From positions 1 through 30,469 of the forward strand of contig CAKTDF010000023.1 of NCBI GenBank assembly GCA_934541115.1: DNA of 30,469 nt. The letters run 5' to 3'. Both the position numbers and the translations under genes were made by a program. Each line of letters starts with the position of its first letter. Positions within the stretch are counted from its first letter, which is position 1. Below the pieces are notes generated by a model. That model had not been told where the DNA came from, made no database searches, and was given only the letters and a program-made list of their open reading frames with translations. This stretch comes from an uncultured Eubacteriales bacterium (lineage in GTDB: Bacteria; Bacillota; Clostridia; Oscillospirales; Acutalibacteraceae). This document shows positions 1 through 7,695 of the stretch, in pieces.

Positions 1-155
1 TTCATGGGCGGAACACAATCCGCCCGTACGAATTTAGATTTTAGACGTTAGATGTTAGATGTTAGACAACGCAACAAATACGTTTGCAATAAATTTTTTC
101 TACGGTCAAAACCGTTAGATTCATGGGCGGAACACAATCCGCCTGTACGAAATTA
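1..155. repeat. Dispersed intergenic repeat block with two GGGCGGA palindromes
   Basis: Two near-identical copies of a short unit, starting TTCATGGGCGGAACACAATC, occur at 1-32 and 120-151. Each contains the palindrome GGGCGGA-N6-TCCGCCC (6-25; the second, at about 125-144, has a one-base change in the right arm). Between them, 33-118 holds a TTAGACGTTAGATG-rich stretch that is the reverse complement of sequence in the repeat block at 14740-14780 (GTCTAACGTCTAAAATC there). A third copy of the GGGCGGA unit lies at 14531-14565. No coding frame is credible here. This is non-coding repeat DNA shared by at least three intergenic regions of the window. Confidence 0.8.
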
Positions 156-213
156 TCTCAATTGACAAAGGTTCAGCCGGTATGAATTGTTCAATAAAAT
201 TTCATATTTAGTC

Positions 214-242
214 TTGATTTTAAGTACGGTTTAGTGTATTAT
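214..242 (+). promoter_or_regulatory. Sigma-A-type promoter of galT
   Basis: TTGATT (214-219) and TATTAT (237-242) are separated by 17 bp. Transcription would start near 249. That places an in-frame ATG at 247 at or before the start of the transcript, so translation must begin at the next ATG (292). Confidence 0.65.
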
Positions 243-291
243 CAATATGTATCATAATATTTTTCCTCATTTTAAAGGAAGGTTTTTGCCG

Positions 292-1788
292 ATGATTTAC
301 AAACAGATCGGGCTGCTTGTCAGGTATGCGCTTGACTGCGGTCTGATAGAAAAGGAAGACGAGATTTTCTGCGTCAACCGACTGCTTGAAATTTTGCAGC
401 TCGACGGATATGAAAAGCCGGAGCTTTCGGGTGAAAGCGCAAAGCTTGAAGATATCCTCAAAAACATTCTTGACTTTGCATGTGAAAAGGGTCTTGTTGA
501 AAACAGCATTACGGCGCGGGATCTTTTTGACACAAAGCTCATGAGCGTTTTTGTTCCGCGTCCGTCGTATGTTGCAAAAAAGTTCTATGAGCTTTATGCC
601 GAAAGTCCCCAAAAGGCTACGGATTATTATTACAAACTTTCCTGCGACAGCGATTATATTCGCCGCTACCGTGTTTGCCGCGATTTGAAATGGAAAAGCG
701 AGAGCGAATACGGTACGCTTGACATCACCGTCAATCTTTCAAAGCCTGAAAAGACTCCGGAAGAAATCGCTGCGGCAAAAAAATCAGCACAGGGCGGTTA
801 TCCAAAATGTTTGCTTTGCCCGGAGAACGAGGGCTACGCCGGCAGAATGAACCACCCCGCACGTCAGAACCACCGCATTATTCCCATAACCATTGACGGC
901 AGCGACTGGGGATTTCAGTATTCTCCGTACGTTTACTATAACGAGCATTGCATTGTTTTCAACAAAAAGCATATACCGATGAAGATTGATAAAAGCGCGT
1001 TCAAAAAGCTTTTGGATTTTACCGAGCTTTTTCCGCATTACTTTGTCGGTTCAAATGCAGATTTGCCTATAGTCGGCGGTTCGATCCTCTCGCATGAGCA
1101 TTTTCAGGGCGGTCATTATGAATTTGCAATGGCCAAGGCGCCGATTGAAACCGATGTCGTTTTCAAAGATTTTGAGGACGTGAAGGCAGGTATTGTCAAG
1201 TGGCCGATGTCTGTTGTCAGAATCAGCTCAAAGGACAAGCGGCGCGTTGCCGAACTGGCAGACAGGATCTTGCTTGCATGGCGCGCCTACAGCGATGAAA
1301 AGTGCTTTATCTTTTCTGAAACCGACGGCGAAAAGCACAACACAATAACTCCGATTGCAAGGCGCAGGGGCGAGGACTTTGAAATGGATCTCGTTTTGCG
1401 CAACAATATCACAACAAAGGAGTATCCGCTCGGCGTTTTCCACCCGCATCCGGAGCTCCACAACATTAAAAAGGAAAACATAGGACTTATTGAAGTCATG
1501 GGACTTGCCGTTCTTCCGGCGAGACTCAAAAACGAGCTTGCGCTGCTTCGTGCCGCAATTTTGAAGAACGCAGAGCTCAAAGACGACCCCGTTCTTTCAA
1601 AGCACGCTGCTTGGGTAGCGTCTTTCAAAGATAGATACGAGTTTACCGAAGAGAATACCGAGGATATCCTCAAAAAAGAGGTTGGTCTCGTTTTTTCAAA
1701 GGTACTCGAGCACGCAGGTGTATACAAACGCACAGTTGAGGGCAAGGAGGGCTTTATGCGCTTTCTTGAAAATATCGGTCTGGCGTAA
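292..1788 (+). CDS. galT: UDP-glucose--hexose-1-phosphate uridylyltransferase (Firmicutes-type GalT)
   Basis: This cytosolic Leloir-pathway enzyme exchanges UMP between UDP-glucose and galactose 1-phosphate. The 498-residue length and overall sequence match the Firmicutes class of GalT (about 500 residues) rather than the shorter E. coli class. The stretch GGSILSHEHFQGGHYEF includes H268-E-H270, in the position of the family's active-site histidine segment. The start at 292 is preferred over the in-frame ATG at 247: AAGGAAGG lies 9 bases upstream of 292, and the mapped promoter would start transcription at about 249. No galK or galE neighbour is present, so it appears detached from a galactose operon. 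A secreted FN3 protein follows after 52 bp with its own ribosome binding site and no clear promoter, so co-transcription is possible. Confidence 0.95.
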   Translation: MIYKQIGLLVRYALDCGLIEKEDEIFCVNRLLEILQLDGYEKPELSGESAKLEDILKNILDFACEKGLVENSITARDLFDTKLMSVFVPRPSYVAKKFYELYAESPQKATDYYYKLSCDSDYIRRYRVCRDLKWKSESEYGTLDITVNLSKPEKTPEEIAAAKKSAQGGYPKCLLCPENEGYAGRMNHPARQNHRIIPITIDGSDWGFQYSPYVYYNEHCIVFNKKHIPMKIDKSAFKKLLDFTELFPHYFVGSNADLPIVGGSILSHEHFQGGHYEFAMAKAPIETDVVFKDFEDVKAGIVKWPMSVVRISSKDKRRVAELADRILLAWRAYSDEKCFIFSETDGEKHNTITPIARRRGEDFEMDLVLRNNITTKEYPLGVFHPHPELHNIKKENIGLIEVMGLAVLPARLKNELALLRAAILKNAELKDDPVLSKHAAWVASFKDRYEFTEENTEDILKKEVGLVFSKVLEHAGVYKRTVEGKEGFMRFLENIGLA

Positions 1789-1840
1789 AATACATCTTTC
1801 CCGGCGGCGTGAGCCGTAATTTTCAAAAAGGAGAATTCTT

Positions 1841-3388
1841 ATGCAAAAGAAAAAACTTTCACTCAAGCTTTTGTCGTTCCTCATGGCTGCAATGATGGTG
1901 TTCTCGGCGGCATACATCGCTCCGGAGTATTCCACAACCGCAATCGTTGCAGAGGCGGCTAAGGCAAAAACAGTCAGCATCTCAAAAACCAAAATCAAAC
2001 TTTCCGCAACGACAATGAACTATACCGGCAAGGCTCTCAAGCCCTCCGTTAAGGTCACCTACGGAAAAAAGACCCTCAAATCCGGCAAAAACTATACCGT
2101 TAAGTATTCAAACAACAAAAACATCGGCGTTGCAAAGGTTACCATCACCGGCGTTAAAAAGGGCGGCTACACAGGCAGCAAGACTCTCACTTTCAAGATT
2201 CTTCCGGCAAAGGTAAGCGGTCTCAAGGTTTCCTCCTTTGACACTTCAAGCGCAACTCTCAAGTGGAGCTCCGTCAAGGGTGCGCAGGGATATTATGTAT
2301 ATTCCTACAACACAAAGACCAAGAAGTACACAAAGGTTGCAACCGTTAAAAAGAATACCGCAACCATCAAAAAGCTTTCAAAGGGCGTTGAGTACGTTTA
2401 CACCGTAAAGGCATACAAGACCGTCAGCAAAAAGACCTATACCAGCGCGGCATATTCCTCAACCGTAAAGGTATGCACCGTTCCGGCAGCACCCACTGTT
2501 ACGGCTAAAGCAGGAAAGAACAGCGTTACTCTCAAATGGAAGGCAGCCGTAGGCGCAGCCAACTATGAAGTTTATATCTATGACGCTGCCGCAAAAAAGT
2601 ATTACTCTCTCGGCAACACCGAGAAAGCCAAGAATAAGCTCACCTATACCGTTAAGAACCTTGACAAAAGCACATACAGCTTTGCTGTCAGAGCATACAA
2701 GATGAAGGGCAAGAAAAAGGTTTATTCATCATACTCAAAGGTTGTAAAATCAACCGTTACCTCAGGATCATACAAGATTGACGCAGTTGCAAAAGCATTC
2801 AAGGCAGGCAACTATCAGATGAGCATCACAATGAAAGACGAAGAAATGGGCGACTCAGAAGTTACCATCGCTTCAAAGAAGAACGGCGACCTTGCAGTCA
2901 ATACCACGATGAAGGGCGTTGACATTCGCTTTGTATACACAAAGGGCAACGATAAGACATACCTCATCGTTAAGATCGCAGGCGTAAACTGGGTTGTTGA
3001 CAACGTTCCGCAGGACGACTTCAACTTTGGCGAAATTTCAAGCTCGATTTCTCTCGGTGATATTCGGCTTGACAACGTTCAGACAAAAGTTCAGTTCGTC
3101 GGTTCAAAGAGATACGACATCGACTATTTCGTTGATGAAAACGGCAACACCACCGAGTATTGGTTCCTCAACGGCAAGCTTGTCAAGATCAACAATATTG
3201 ACAAGAACGGCAAAACCGAAGCAACCGATATAAAGGACTTCAAGACTTCTCCGTCTTCGGGTCTCTTCAAGGTTGCTCCCAACACAAAGGGTATGAACCT
3301 GATCGAAGCAGGAATTGAAAAGGCAAAGTGGAACACGATCGATTACAGCAAGCTTGAAGATCTCCTTGGCGGTCAGAAGGCTAAGTAA
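1841..3388 (+). CDS. Secreted protein with an Ig-like domain and two fibronectin type III domains
   Basis: The 515-residue protein has a lysine-rich start, a hydrophobic core at about residues 8-26 and an AEAAKA-type region near 37-42, consistent with Sec export. Residues about 45-120 resemble the short Ig-like module common in clostridial exported proteins (TYGKKTLKSGKNYTVKY, then a G-Y-TG-K-TF pattern). Two FN3 domains follow (about 123-210 and 214-305), each with the SATLKW/SVTLKW strand, a YYVY/YEVY strand and the YTVKAY/FAVRAY strand. The C-terminal 200 residues are unassigned and rich in beta pattern. There is no LPXTG motif or other clear anchor, so it is probably released or held non-covalently. 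AAAAAGGAG precedes the ATG. The D,D-carboxypeptidase at 22689-24584 uses the same kind of FN3 module. Its role is unknown; binding to the cell surface or to a substrate is inference. Confidence 0.85.
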   Translation: MQKKKLSLKLLSFLMAAMMVFSAAYIAPEYSTTAIVAEAAKAKTVSISKTKIKLSATTMNYTGKALKPSVKVTYGKKTLKSGKNYTVKYSNNKNIGVAKVTITGVKKGGYTGSKTLTFKILPAKVSGLKVSSFDTSSATLKWSSVKGAQGYYVYSYNTKTKKYTKVATVKKNTATIKKLSKGVEYVYTVKAYKTVSKKTYTSAAYSSTVKVCTVPAAPTVTAKAGKNSVTLKWKAAVGAANYEVYIYDAAAKKYYSLGNTEKAKNKLTYTVKNLDKSTYSFAVRAYKMKGKKKVYSSYSKVVKSTVTSGSYKIDAVAKAFKAGNYQMSITMKDEEMGDSEVTIASKKNGDLAVNTTMKGVDIRFVYTKGNDKTYLIVKIAGVNWVVDNVPQDDFNFGEISSSISLGDIRLDNVQTKVQFVGSKRYDIDYFVDENGNTTEYWFLNGKLVKINNIDKNGKTEATDIKDFKTSPSSGLFKVAPNTKGMNLIEAGIEKAKWNTIDYSKLEDLLGGQKAK

Positions 3389-3397
3389 ATACATCAG

Positions 3398-3427
3398 CAG
3401 GCTGCCGAAAACGGCAGCCTGTTTTTT
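3398..3427 (+). terminator. Rho-independent terminator after the FN3 protein
   Basis: The perfect 10-bp stem CAGGCTGCCG/CGGCAGCCTG with an AAAA loop is followed by six T. It lies 10 bases after the stop codon of the FN3 gene. Confidence 0.95.
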
Positions 3428-3510
3428 GCCGTACCTTTTTGGGGTGCGGCTTTTTTGTGCGGTTGCGGTCGTTGGGTTCACTGTGCTCGCCCATGAGCCT
3501 AACGGTTAAT

Positions 3511-3556
3511 TTAGATAATAGATAATGGATAATGGATAATAGATAATAGATATTTT
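3511..3556. repeat. Heptad tandem array (TAGATAA/TGGATAA)
   Basis: Six consecutive 7-bp units of the form TAGATAA or TGGATAA end in GATATTTTAA. Arrays of the same length and the same closing sequence occur at 15069-15118 (same orientation) and 14472-14520 (opposite orientation). The three differ only in which units carry A or G at the second position. Confidence 0.85.
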
Positions 3557-3567
3557 AAACGGTGGGT

Positions 3568-3587
3568 GGGCGGCTCGTGAGCCGCCC
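3568..3587. repeat. GC-rich palindrome, GGGCGGCTC type
   Basis: GGGCGGCTC-GT-GAGCCGCCC, with 9-bp arms, lies just after the heptad array. It belongs to the same GGGCG-starting palindrome family as the copies at 6-25, 14537-14556, 14592-14611 and 14809-14828, but with different inner arm bases. The stretch 3428-3600 otherwise holds only degraded repeat sequence, including a CGTTGGGTT piece that is the reverse of the ACCCAACG seen at 14704, 14881 and 15058. Confidence 0.8.
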
Positions 3588-3600
3588 ATGAATCCGGCGG

Positions 3601-3771
3601 TTACAGATCGTCTGCGTCCTGAATGGGTCTCAGGTCTCCGCTTTCGGGTGTTCCGGTGTATGAGCCGAGGACGTCTGTGTTGGCGGTGTCTGAACGTGGG
3701 CGCCAGATTTTTACCAGCTCCTCAACCTTTGGACTGAGGGGAACAGAGCGTTTGTCCTTTTTGTTTTTCAC
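3601..3771 (-). CDS. Small acidic-tailed hypothetical protein (56 aa, GTG start)
   Basis: A short frame starts at GTG 3771 with a perfect AGGAGGT ribosome binding site (3778-3784, minus strand) 6 bases upstream, and ends with TAA at 3601. The protein has a basic start (MKNKKDKRSVPLSPK), a middle containing NTDVLGSYTGTP, and an acidic end (PIQDADDL). From memory, a TDVLGSYTG...QDADDL-like core recurs in small clostridial proteins of unknown function; this needs a database check. There is no signal peptide and no membrane segment. Codon use is GC-rich at third positions, like neighbouring genes. It lies on the strand opposite its neighbours, between the repeat patch and the sigma-factor promoter. 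Its function is unknown. Confidence 0.75.
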   Translation of the reverse strand: MKNKKDKRSVPLSPKVEELVKIWRPRSDTANTDVLGSYTGTPESGDLRPIQDADDL

Positions 3772-3784
3772 GTTTCTACCTCCT

Positions 3785-3818
3785 CTGACCGATTTTTTGT
3801 CGGTCAGTTTTATTTTTT
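3785..3818 (+). terminator. Hairpin plus T-run between the small minus-strand gene and the sigma gene
   Basis: CTGACCGA (3785-3792) pairs with TCGGTCAG (3800-3807) and is followed on the plus strand by TTTTATTTTTT. Read on the plus strand it is a terminator shielding the sigma-factor promoter. Read on the minus strand the same stem sits directly against the AGGAGG of the 56-codon gene, so it may instead, or also, structure that gene's 5' leader. Confidence 0.55.
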
Positions 3819-3838
3819 GAAAAAAACATTCGCCTATG

Positions 3839-3867
3839 TTGAAAAATTTTCGGAATTTTTGTAAAAT
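3839..3867 (+). promoter_or_regulatory. Promoter of the sigma/beta-propeller operon
   Basis: TTGAAA (3839-3844) and TAAAAT (3862-3867) are separated by 17 bp. Transcription would begin near 3874, which rules out translation starts at TTG 3867 or ATG 3870. Confidence 0.6.
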
Positions 3868-3926
3868 TGATGCAACAAAAGAGGGATAAAACTTATCTAA
3901 TTATGCGAACGGAGAGTGATAACCCT

Positions 3927-4445
3927 ATGAGCTCAAGTCTTATCGAAAATCTGGTCGTTCAAGCTAAAAACAAAAATGCCGAGGCTTTCGGAGAACTGTA
4001 TTCGTATTATGCAAAGGATATGTACCGTTTTGCGCTCTACTATACCGGTCAACCGCACCTTGCGGAGGACGCAGTGAGCGAAGCGGCGCTGAACGCCTTT
4101 CAAAACCTTGAAAAGCTCAAAAAGACCGGCTCTTTTAAAGCGTGGCTTTTTTCCATTCTTTTCAACTGCTGCAAAAAACAGCAGAAGGAAAAGGCGCTCG
4201 CTTTGCAGAGAGTTGAGCTTTCGGCAGCAGTAAAAATTTCCGGTGAGCCGTTTGAAGAAAACGCGGCAATTGACGTAAAAAGGTTGCTTTCAAGGCTTGA
4301 AGATGAGGAGAGAGAGATTCTTCTCCTTTCGTTTCTCGGCGGATACACCAGCGAGGAGATCGGCGAACTGCTTTCAATGAAGCCGGTTTCGGTGCGGTCA
4401 AAAAAAGCAAGGTCTGTTAAAAAGCTCAGAAAAATGATGTCCTGA
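3927..4445 (+). CDS. RNA polymerase sigma-70 family factor, ECF type
   Basis: The 172-residue protein has two sigma regions. Region 2 spans about residues 8-75 (AFGELYSYYAKDMYRFAL, then HLAEDAVSEAALNAF). Region 4 spans about 110-172 (RLLSRLEDEEREILLLSFL, then a helix-turn-helix with TSEEIGELLSMKPVSVRSK). This is the standard two-domain ECF layout, expected to direct core RNA polymerase to a small regulon. The ATG at 3927 is preferred because GGAGAG lies 10 bases upstream; ATG 3903 is also downstream of the predicted transcription start but lacks a well-spaced ribosome binding site. The gene is followed after 28 bp by a membrane protein with a cytosolic N-terminus and an outside beta-propeller, the usual place for an anti-sigma factor. 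Which ECF group it belongs to cannot be settled by eye. Confidence 0.88.
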   Translation: MSSSLIENLVVQAKNKNAEAFGELYSYYAKDMYRFALYYTGQPHLAEDAVSEAALNAFQNLEKLKKTGSFKAWLFSILFNCCKKQQKEKALALQRVELSAAVKISGEPFEENAAIDVKRLLSRLEDEEREILLLSFLGGYTSEEIGELLSMKPVSVRSKKARSVKKLRKMMS

Positions 4446-4473
4446 AAAGTATATTTAGATTGAGGTGACAGCC

Positions 4474-6687
4474 ATGAAAAACGAAAAAGATAAAGATATA
4501 AAAGCGTTGCTTTCACAGGATATTGAACTTCCGGAAAGTCTTTCGCAGGAAAATATCGTCAGAAAGCTCAAAGAAAACGGAAAAGCAAAAGCAGAACCGG
4601 CAGAACAGAACGTAAAAGATTTCAGCGAAAAAAAGAAAAAGAGCAGCCGCCTTTTGCGCATTGCGGCGTCGGCTGCGGCGTTTGCGGTTGTTGCCGCCGG
4701 AGCATTCGGCGTTTATCGCGTCACTTTCGGTTCGAACAAACCCGTTGCAACAGTGCCGGCAACGGCGCAGCAGGTTGCGGATTCAGACGAAAAGGACTCA
4801 AAGCAGGAAACTTCCGTTCAGGTGGCAGAAACAACAGCGCCGGTTTATAAAGCCCTTGATATCGGACTTGAAAAAAAGGCCCTTTCAACCTTTAAAAGCG
4901 AAAAGGATCTGAACAACTATTTTTCAAATCTTGCAGCAAAGTATAAAAGAAACTCTTACTACGACGATATGGCAGCGCAAAATGACGGAAATCTGAAAGG
5001 CGCCACAATGGCTTCCGCTGCCGCGCCGGAGAAGGCGGGGGAGACTGAAAACAACTTTTCAATGGAGAACAGCACCGTATCACCGTCGCACTCAAAAACA
5101 AACACACAGGTTGACGGTGTTGACGAGGGTGACATTGTCAAAACCGACGGCAGATATATCTATGTTGTGAATGAACGTTATCTTTCAATTATTGACGGTG
5201 AAACAATGAAGCTCGCCTGCCAAAAAAAGCTGCGTTCCGTGAACAGTAAGAACGAAATATCAATCTCGGAAATTTATGTTGACGGAAACAGACTTGTTGT
5301 CACCGGCGAGGAGTATGAAAAGAGCAAAAACGGCAACGGAGACATTTTTTACGGCTACGAGGGCTGCTACAGCAGCATGTTCAGAAGAAATCTTGTTGGT
5401 TCAATCGTCATTATCTATGATATCACCGACAGAGAAAACCCCGTTGAGGTACGCAGAGTTTCTCAGGACGGTCAGGTCGTTTCTTCAAGAATGGTGGGTT
5501 CATATCTCTACACGGCCACGGGCTATCTTCCAAGCTTTGACGATGACGAAAAGAAGTACACGCCGACGGTTGACGGAACAAGTCTCTCTTACAGCGAGAT
5601 ATATGTAAAAGACGCGAAAGACAATGAAAGCTCGTATATTGTTCTTTCCGGTTTTGACACCGCAAACGCAGAGAGCACCGTCAGCAAAACGAGCGTGCTT
5701 GCATCAGGCTATGTAACCTATTGCTCACAGGATACGTTTTATGTTGCAAGTCAGGAGTACGACGAAAAAAAGGACATGGAAATGACCGTTCTCAATGCCT
5801 TTTCAATCAAGGACGGCACCGTTGCCTACAAAGCAAGCGGTATTGTTCCCGGCTGCTGCAACGGTCAGTACACAATGGATCAGAGCAAGGGCTACCTCAG
5901 AATTTTCACCGACGGTTATAACAGCAAGACCGATAAGGATTACACAAATCTTTATGTTCTTGACGAGAACCTTGATGTGATCGGTAAGCTTGAAGATATT
6001 GCCAAGGATGAGGAGCTGAAGTCGGCGCGATTTATGGGTGATACCGCATATGTTGTTACGTTCAAAAATACCGACCCGCTCTTTGCTATTGATCTTTCAA
6101 AACCCGATAAACCCAAAATGCTCGGCGAGCTGAAGCTGCCCGGATTTTCCGAGTATCTGCACCCGCTTTCGGAAAATCTTCTTGTCGGCATCGGCTATGA
6201 CGGCGACGATGAAGACGCAGACATGAGCACGCTCAAGGTTTCTCTTTTTGACGTCAGCGACAAAAAGAACCCGAAAGAGCTTTCATCAAAAATTGTTAAG
6301 GACTGCTTTTTTGACGTGAACACATATTCGGCAAAGGGTTTTGTAATGTTCGACGAGAACACTTTCGGAATCCCTGTCAGAAAAGACGCCACGTATATTA
6401 CAAAAAAAGGCGAATATCATTACAGCGAGGAATACACTTTCAAAGTGTTCACCGTGAAGAATGACAAAATCACTCTTAAAACCGATTACAAGCACGGCAA
6501 GTTTGAAAACGGCTCCTCGTTTTTCCGCGGAACATTCATAGGCGATAAAGTGTTTACCCTTGACGAAAACAACATCAGGCAGTATGACATGGGCAGCGGA
6601 AAAATCCTCAACTCGCTTATATATTACACTGCCGCGCAGGAGGAAAGCGGTTCGGATGGCGTTGTTGCGTATACAAAGGTAAGCTGA
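4474..6687 (+). CDS. Membrane-anchored beta-propeller protein, candidate anti-sigma/sensor
   Basis: The 737-residue protein has an N-terminal charged segment (1-59) that should be cytosolic, one membrane helix at about 60-82 preceded by a KKKKSSR cluster, and a very large outside part. The stretch TNTQVDGVDEGDIVKTDGRY followed by IYVV is the signature of the secreted beta-propeller domain family (Pfam PF09826, COG4880). ATG 4474 is chosen because GAGGTG lies 6 bases upstream; the in-frame GTG at 4465 is part of that site. The gene is 28 bp after the sigma gene and shares its promoter. The topology matches anti-sigma factors (short inside domain, one helix, outside sensor), so control of the neighbouring sigma factor is a reasonable inference. 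No zinc-binding anti-sigma motif (HxxxCxxC) is visible in residues 1-59, so it would be an atypical anti-sigma. The ligand is unknown. Confidence 0.85.
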   Translation: MKNEKDKDIKALLSQDIELPESLSQENIVRKLKENGKAKAEPAEQNVKDFSEKKKKSSRLLRIAASAAAFAVVAAGAFGVYRVTFGSNKPVATVPATAQQVADSDEKDSKQETSVQVAETTAPVYKALDIGLEKKALSTFKSEKDLNNYFSNLAAKYKRNSYYDDMAAQNDGNLKGATMASAAAPEKAGETENNFSMENSTVSPSHSKTNTQVDGVDEGDIVKTDGRYIYVVNERYLSIIDGETMKLACQKKLRSVNSKNEISISEIYVDGNRLVVTGEEYEKSKNGNGDIFYGYEGCYSSMFRRNLVGSIVIIYDITDRENPVEVRRVSQDGQVVSSRMVGSYLYTATGYLPSFDDDEKKYTPTVDGTSLSYSEIYVKDAKDNESSYIVLSGFDTANAESTVSKTSVLASGYVTYCSQDTFYVASQEYDEKKDMEMTVLNAFSIKDGTVAYKASGIVPGCCNGQYTMDQSKGYLRIFTDGYNSKTDKDYTNLYVLDENLDVIGKLEDIAKDEELKSARFMGDTAYVVTFKNTDPLFAIDLSKPDKPKMLGELKLPGFSEYLHPLSENLLVGIGYDGDDEDADMSTLKVSLFDVSDKKNPKELSSKIVKDCFFDVNTYSAKGFVMFDENTFGIPVRKDATYITKKGEYHYSEEYTFKVFTVKNDKITLKTDYKHGKFENGSSFFRGTFIGDKVFTLDENNIRQYDMGSGKILNSLIYYTAAQEESGSDGVVAYTKVS

Positions 6688-6744
6688 GAAAAAGCTCTGC
6701 CTTTATGCTTCAAAATATCACCGATGGCTAAATGTAAATAAAGA

Positions 6745-6779
6745 GGCGGAGTGCTCCAAAACAGTCGGAGCATTCCGCC
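6745..6779. terminator. Terminator between convergent genes
   Basis: GGCGGAGTGCTCC pairs with GGAGCATTCCGCC across a 9-base loop (one G-T pair). The T-run is weak on both strands. It lies in the 146-bp gap between the convergent beta-propeller and pyridoxamine kinase genes and can serve both. Confidence 0.65.
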
Positions 6780-6833
6780 ATTTGCTATATTTTATGTTTG
6801 TTGTTCGAAAACCTCGGCGGCTTGAAACAGCCG

Positions 6834-7655
6834 TTATCTGTTATTCGTTGTCCGCTGTATTCCCTCACAGAGCGCACCCTCAAAGTCGATTGCATAATCG
6901 TCGGCGCCGCAAAGAATTGCACGTTCGGTAAAATCGACTGCCTGCCGAACCGCTTCGCCTACGCTTTTTCCGTCCATAAGCGCACCGAAAAGGCAGCTTG
7001 AAAGAACGTCGCCCGTGCCGCTCTTTACTCCGTCATGCTTTTTTGAAAAAGCGTAGCTGACTTTTCCGTCTTCGAGATAAGCAACGCCTATTTTTTCTTT
7101 TTCAAAGCTCACACCGGTGATCATCGGCACCCGGCAGCCGAGCTTTTTGAGCGCCGAAAGGCTCTCTTCAACAAAGCTTTCGTCATAGCCGGAAAGCATG
7201 GGCTCTCTGCCGAGAAGGAGGGCGGCTTCGGTCAGGTTCGGAGTGATTACGTCCGCTTTTGAAACCAGCTCAAGCATTTTTTTCGAGAATGCCGTGCTCA
7301 GCATGGCATACGGTTTTCCGTCGTCGCCGAGAACCGGATCAACAAGAATCAGTCCGCCGCTTTTTACCAGAGAGAGCACATCAAGCGCAAGCGACGCCTG
7401 CCCGTCGGAAAGCATGTAGCCGGAAAAAAAGCCGTCAAATGAAAGCGAGAGCTTTTTCCAGTCGGCAACAACTGTTTTCATTTCTCCGGTCAGGTCAAAG
7501 CAGCTGTAGACAGGAAAGCCTGTGTGGGCAGAAAGCAGAGCGGTCGGGAGCAGAGCGCATTCCACCCCAAAGGCGGAAACGATCGGCAGTGCAACCGTTG
7601 CCGAGCATTTTCCAAAGCAGGAGACGTCCTGAATAATAACAGCTTTTTTTTGCAT
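6834..7655 (-). CDS. pdxY: Pyridoxamine/pyridoxal kinase (ribokinase family)
   Basis: The protein is predicted to phosphorylate pyridoxamine or pyridoxal with ATP in B6 salvage. It has 273 residues, close to the usual 280. The start AVIIQDVSCFGKCSATVALP and the segment GFPVYSCFDLTGEM match the PdxY/PdxK pattern. DPVLGDDGKPY, DVITPNLTEAALLLG and the anion-hole/catalytic SGTGDVLSSCLFGAL (GTGD, catalytic Asp) are in the expected order. The ribosome binding site GAGGT lies 9 bases before ATG 7655. It is 40 bp downstream of mnmE on the same strand and has no promoter of its own that I can see, so the two are probably co-transcribed. The symbol follows the family; a closely related hydroxymethylpyrimidine kinase activity cannot be excluded. 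Confidence 0.88.
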   Translation of the reverse strand: MQKKAVIIQDVSCFGKCSATVALPIVSAFGVECALLPTALLSAHTGFPVYSCFDLTGEMKTVVADWKKLSLSFDGFFSGYMLSDGQASLALDVLSLVKSGGLILVDPVLGDDGKPYAMLSTAFSKKMLELVSKADVITPNLTEAALLLGREPMLSGYDESFVEESLSALKKLGCRVPMITGVSFEKEKIGVAYLEDGKVSYAFSKKHDGVKSGTGDVLSSCLFGALMDGKSVGEAVRQAVDFTERAILCGADDYAIDFEGALCEGIQRTTNNR

Positions 7656-7695
7656 CTGTTTTTACCTCATATATCCATAAAAAGAATTTTGCAAT

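Noticed and set aside
247..291. N-terminal extension of GalT from ATG 247
   Set aside because: The predicted transcription start is near 249 and the ribosome binding site fits ATG 292.
1287..1826. A 179-codon minus-strand frame opposite galT
   Set aside because: It is a shadow of galT with no ribosome binding site or domain.
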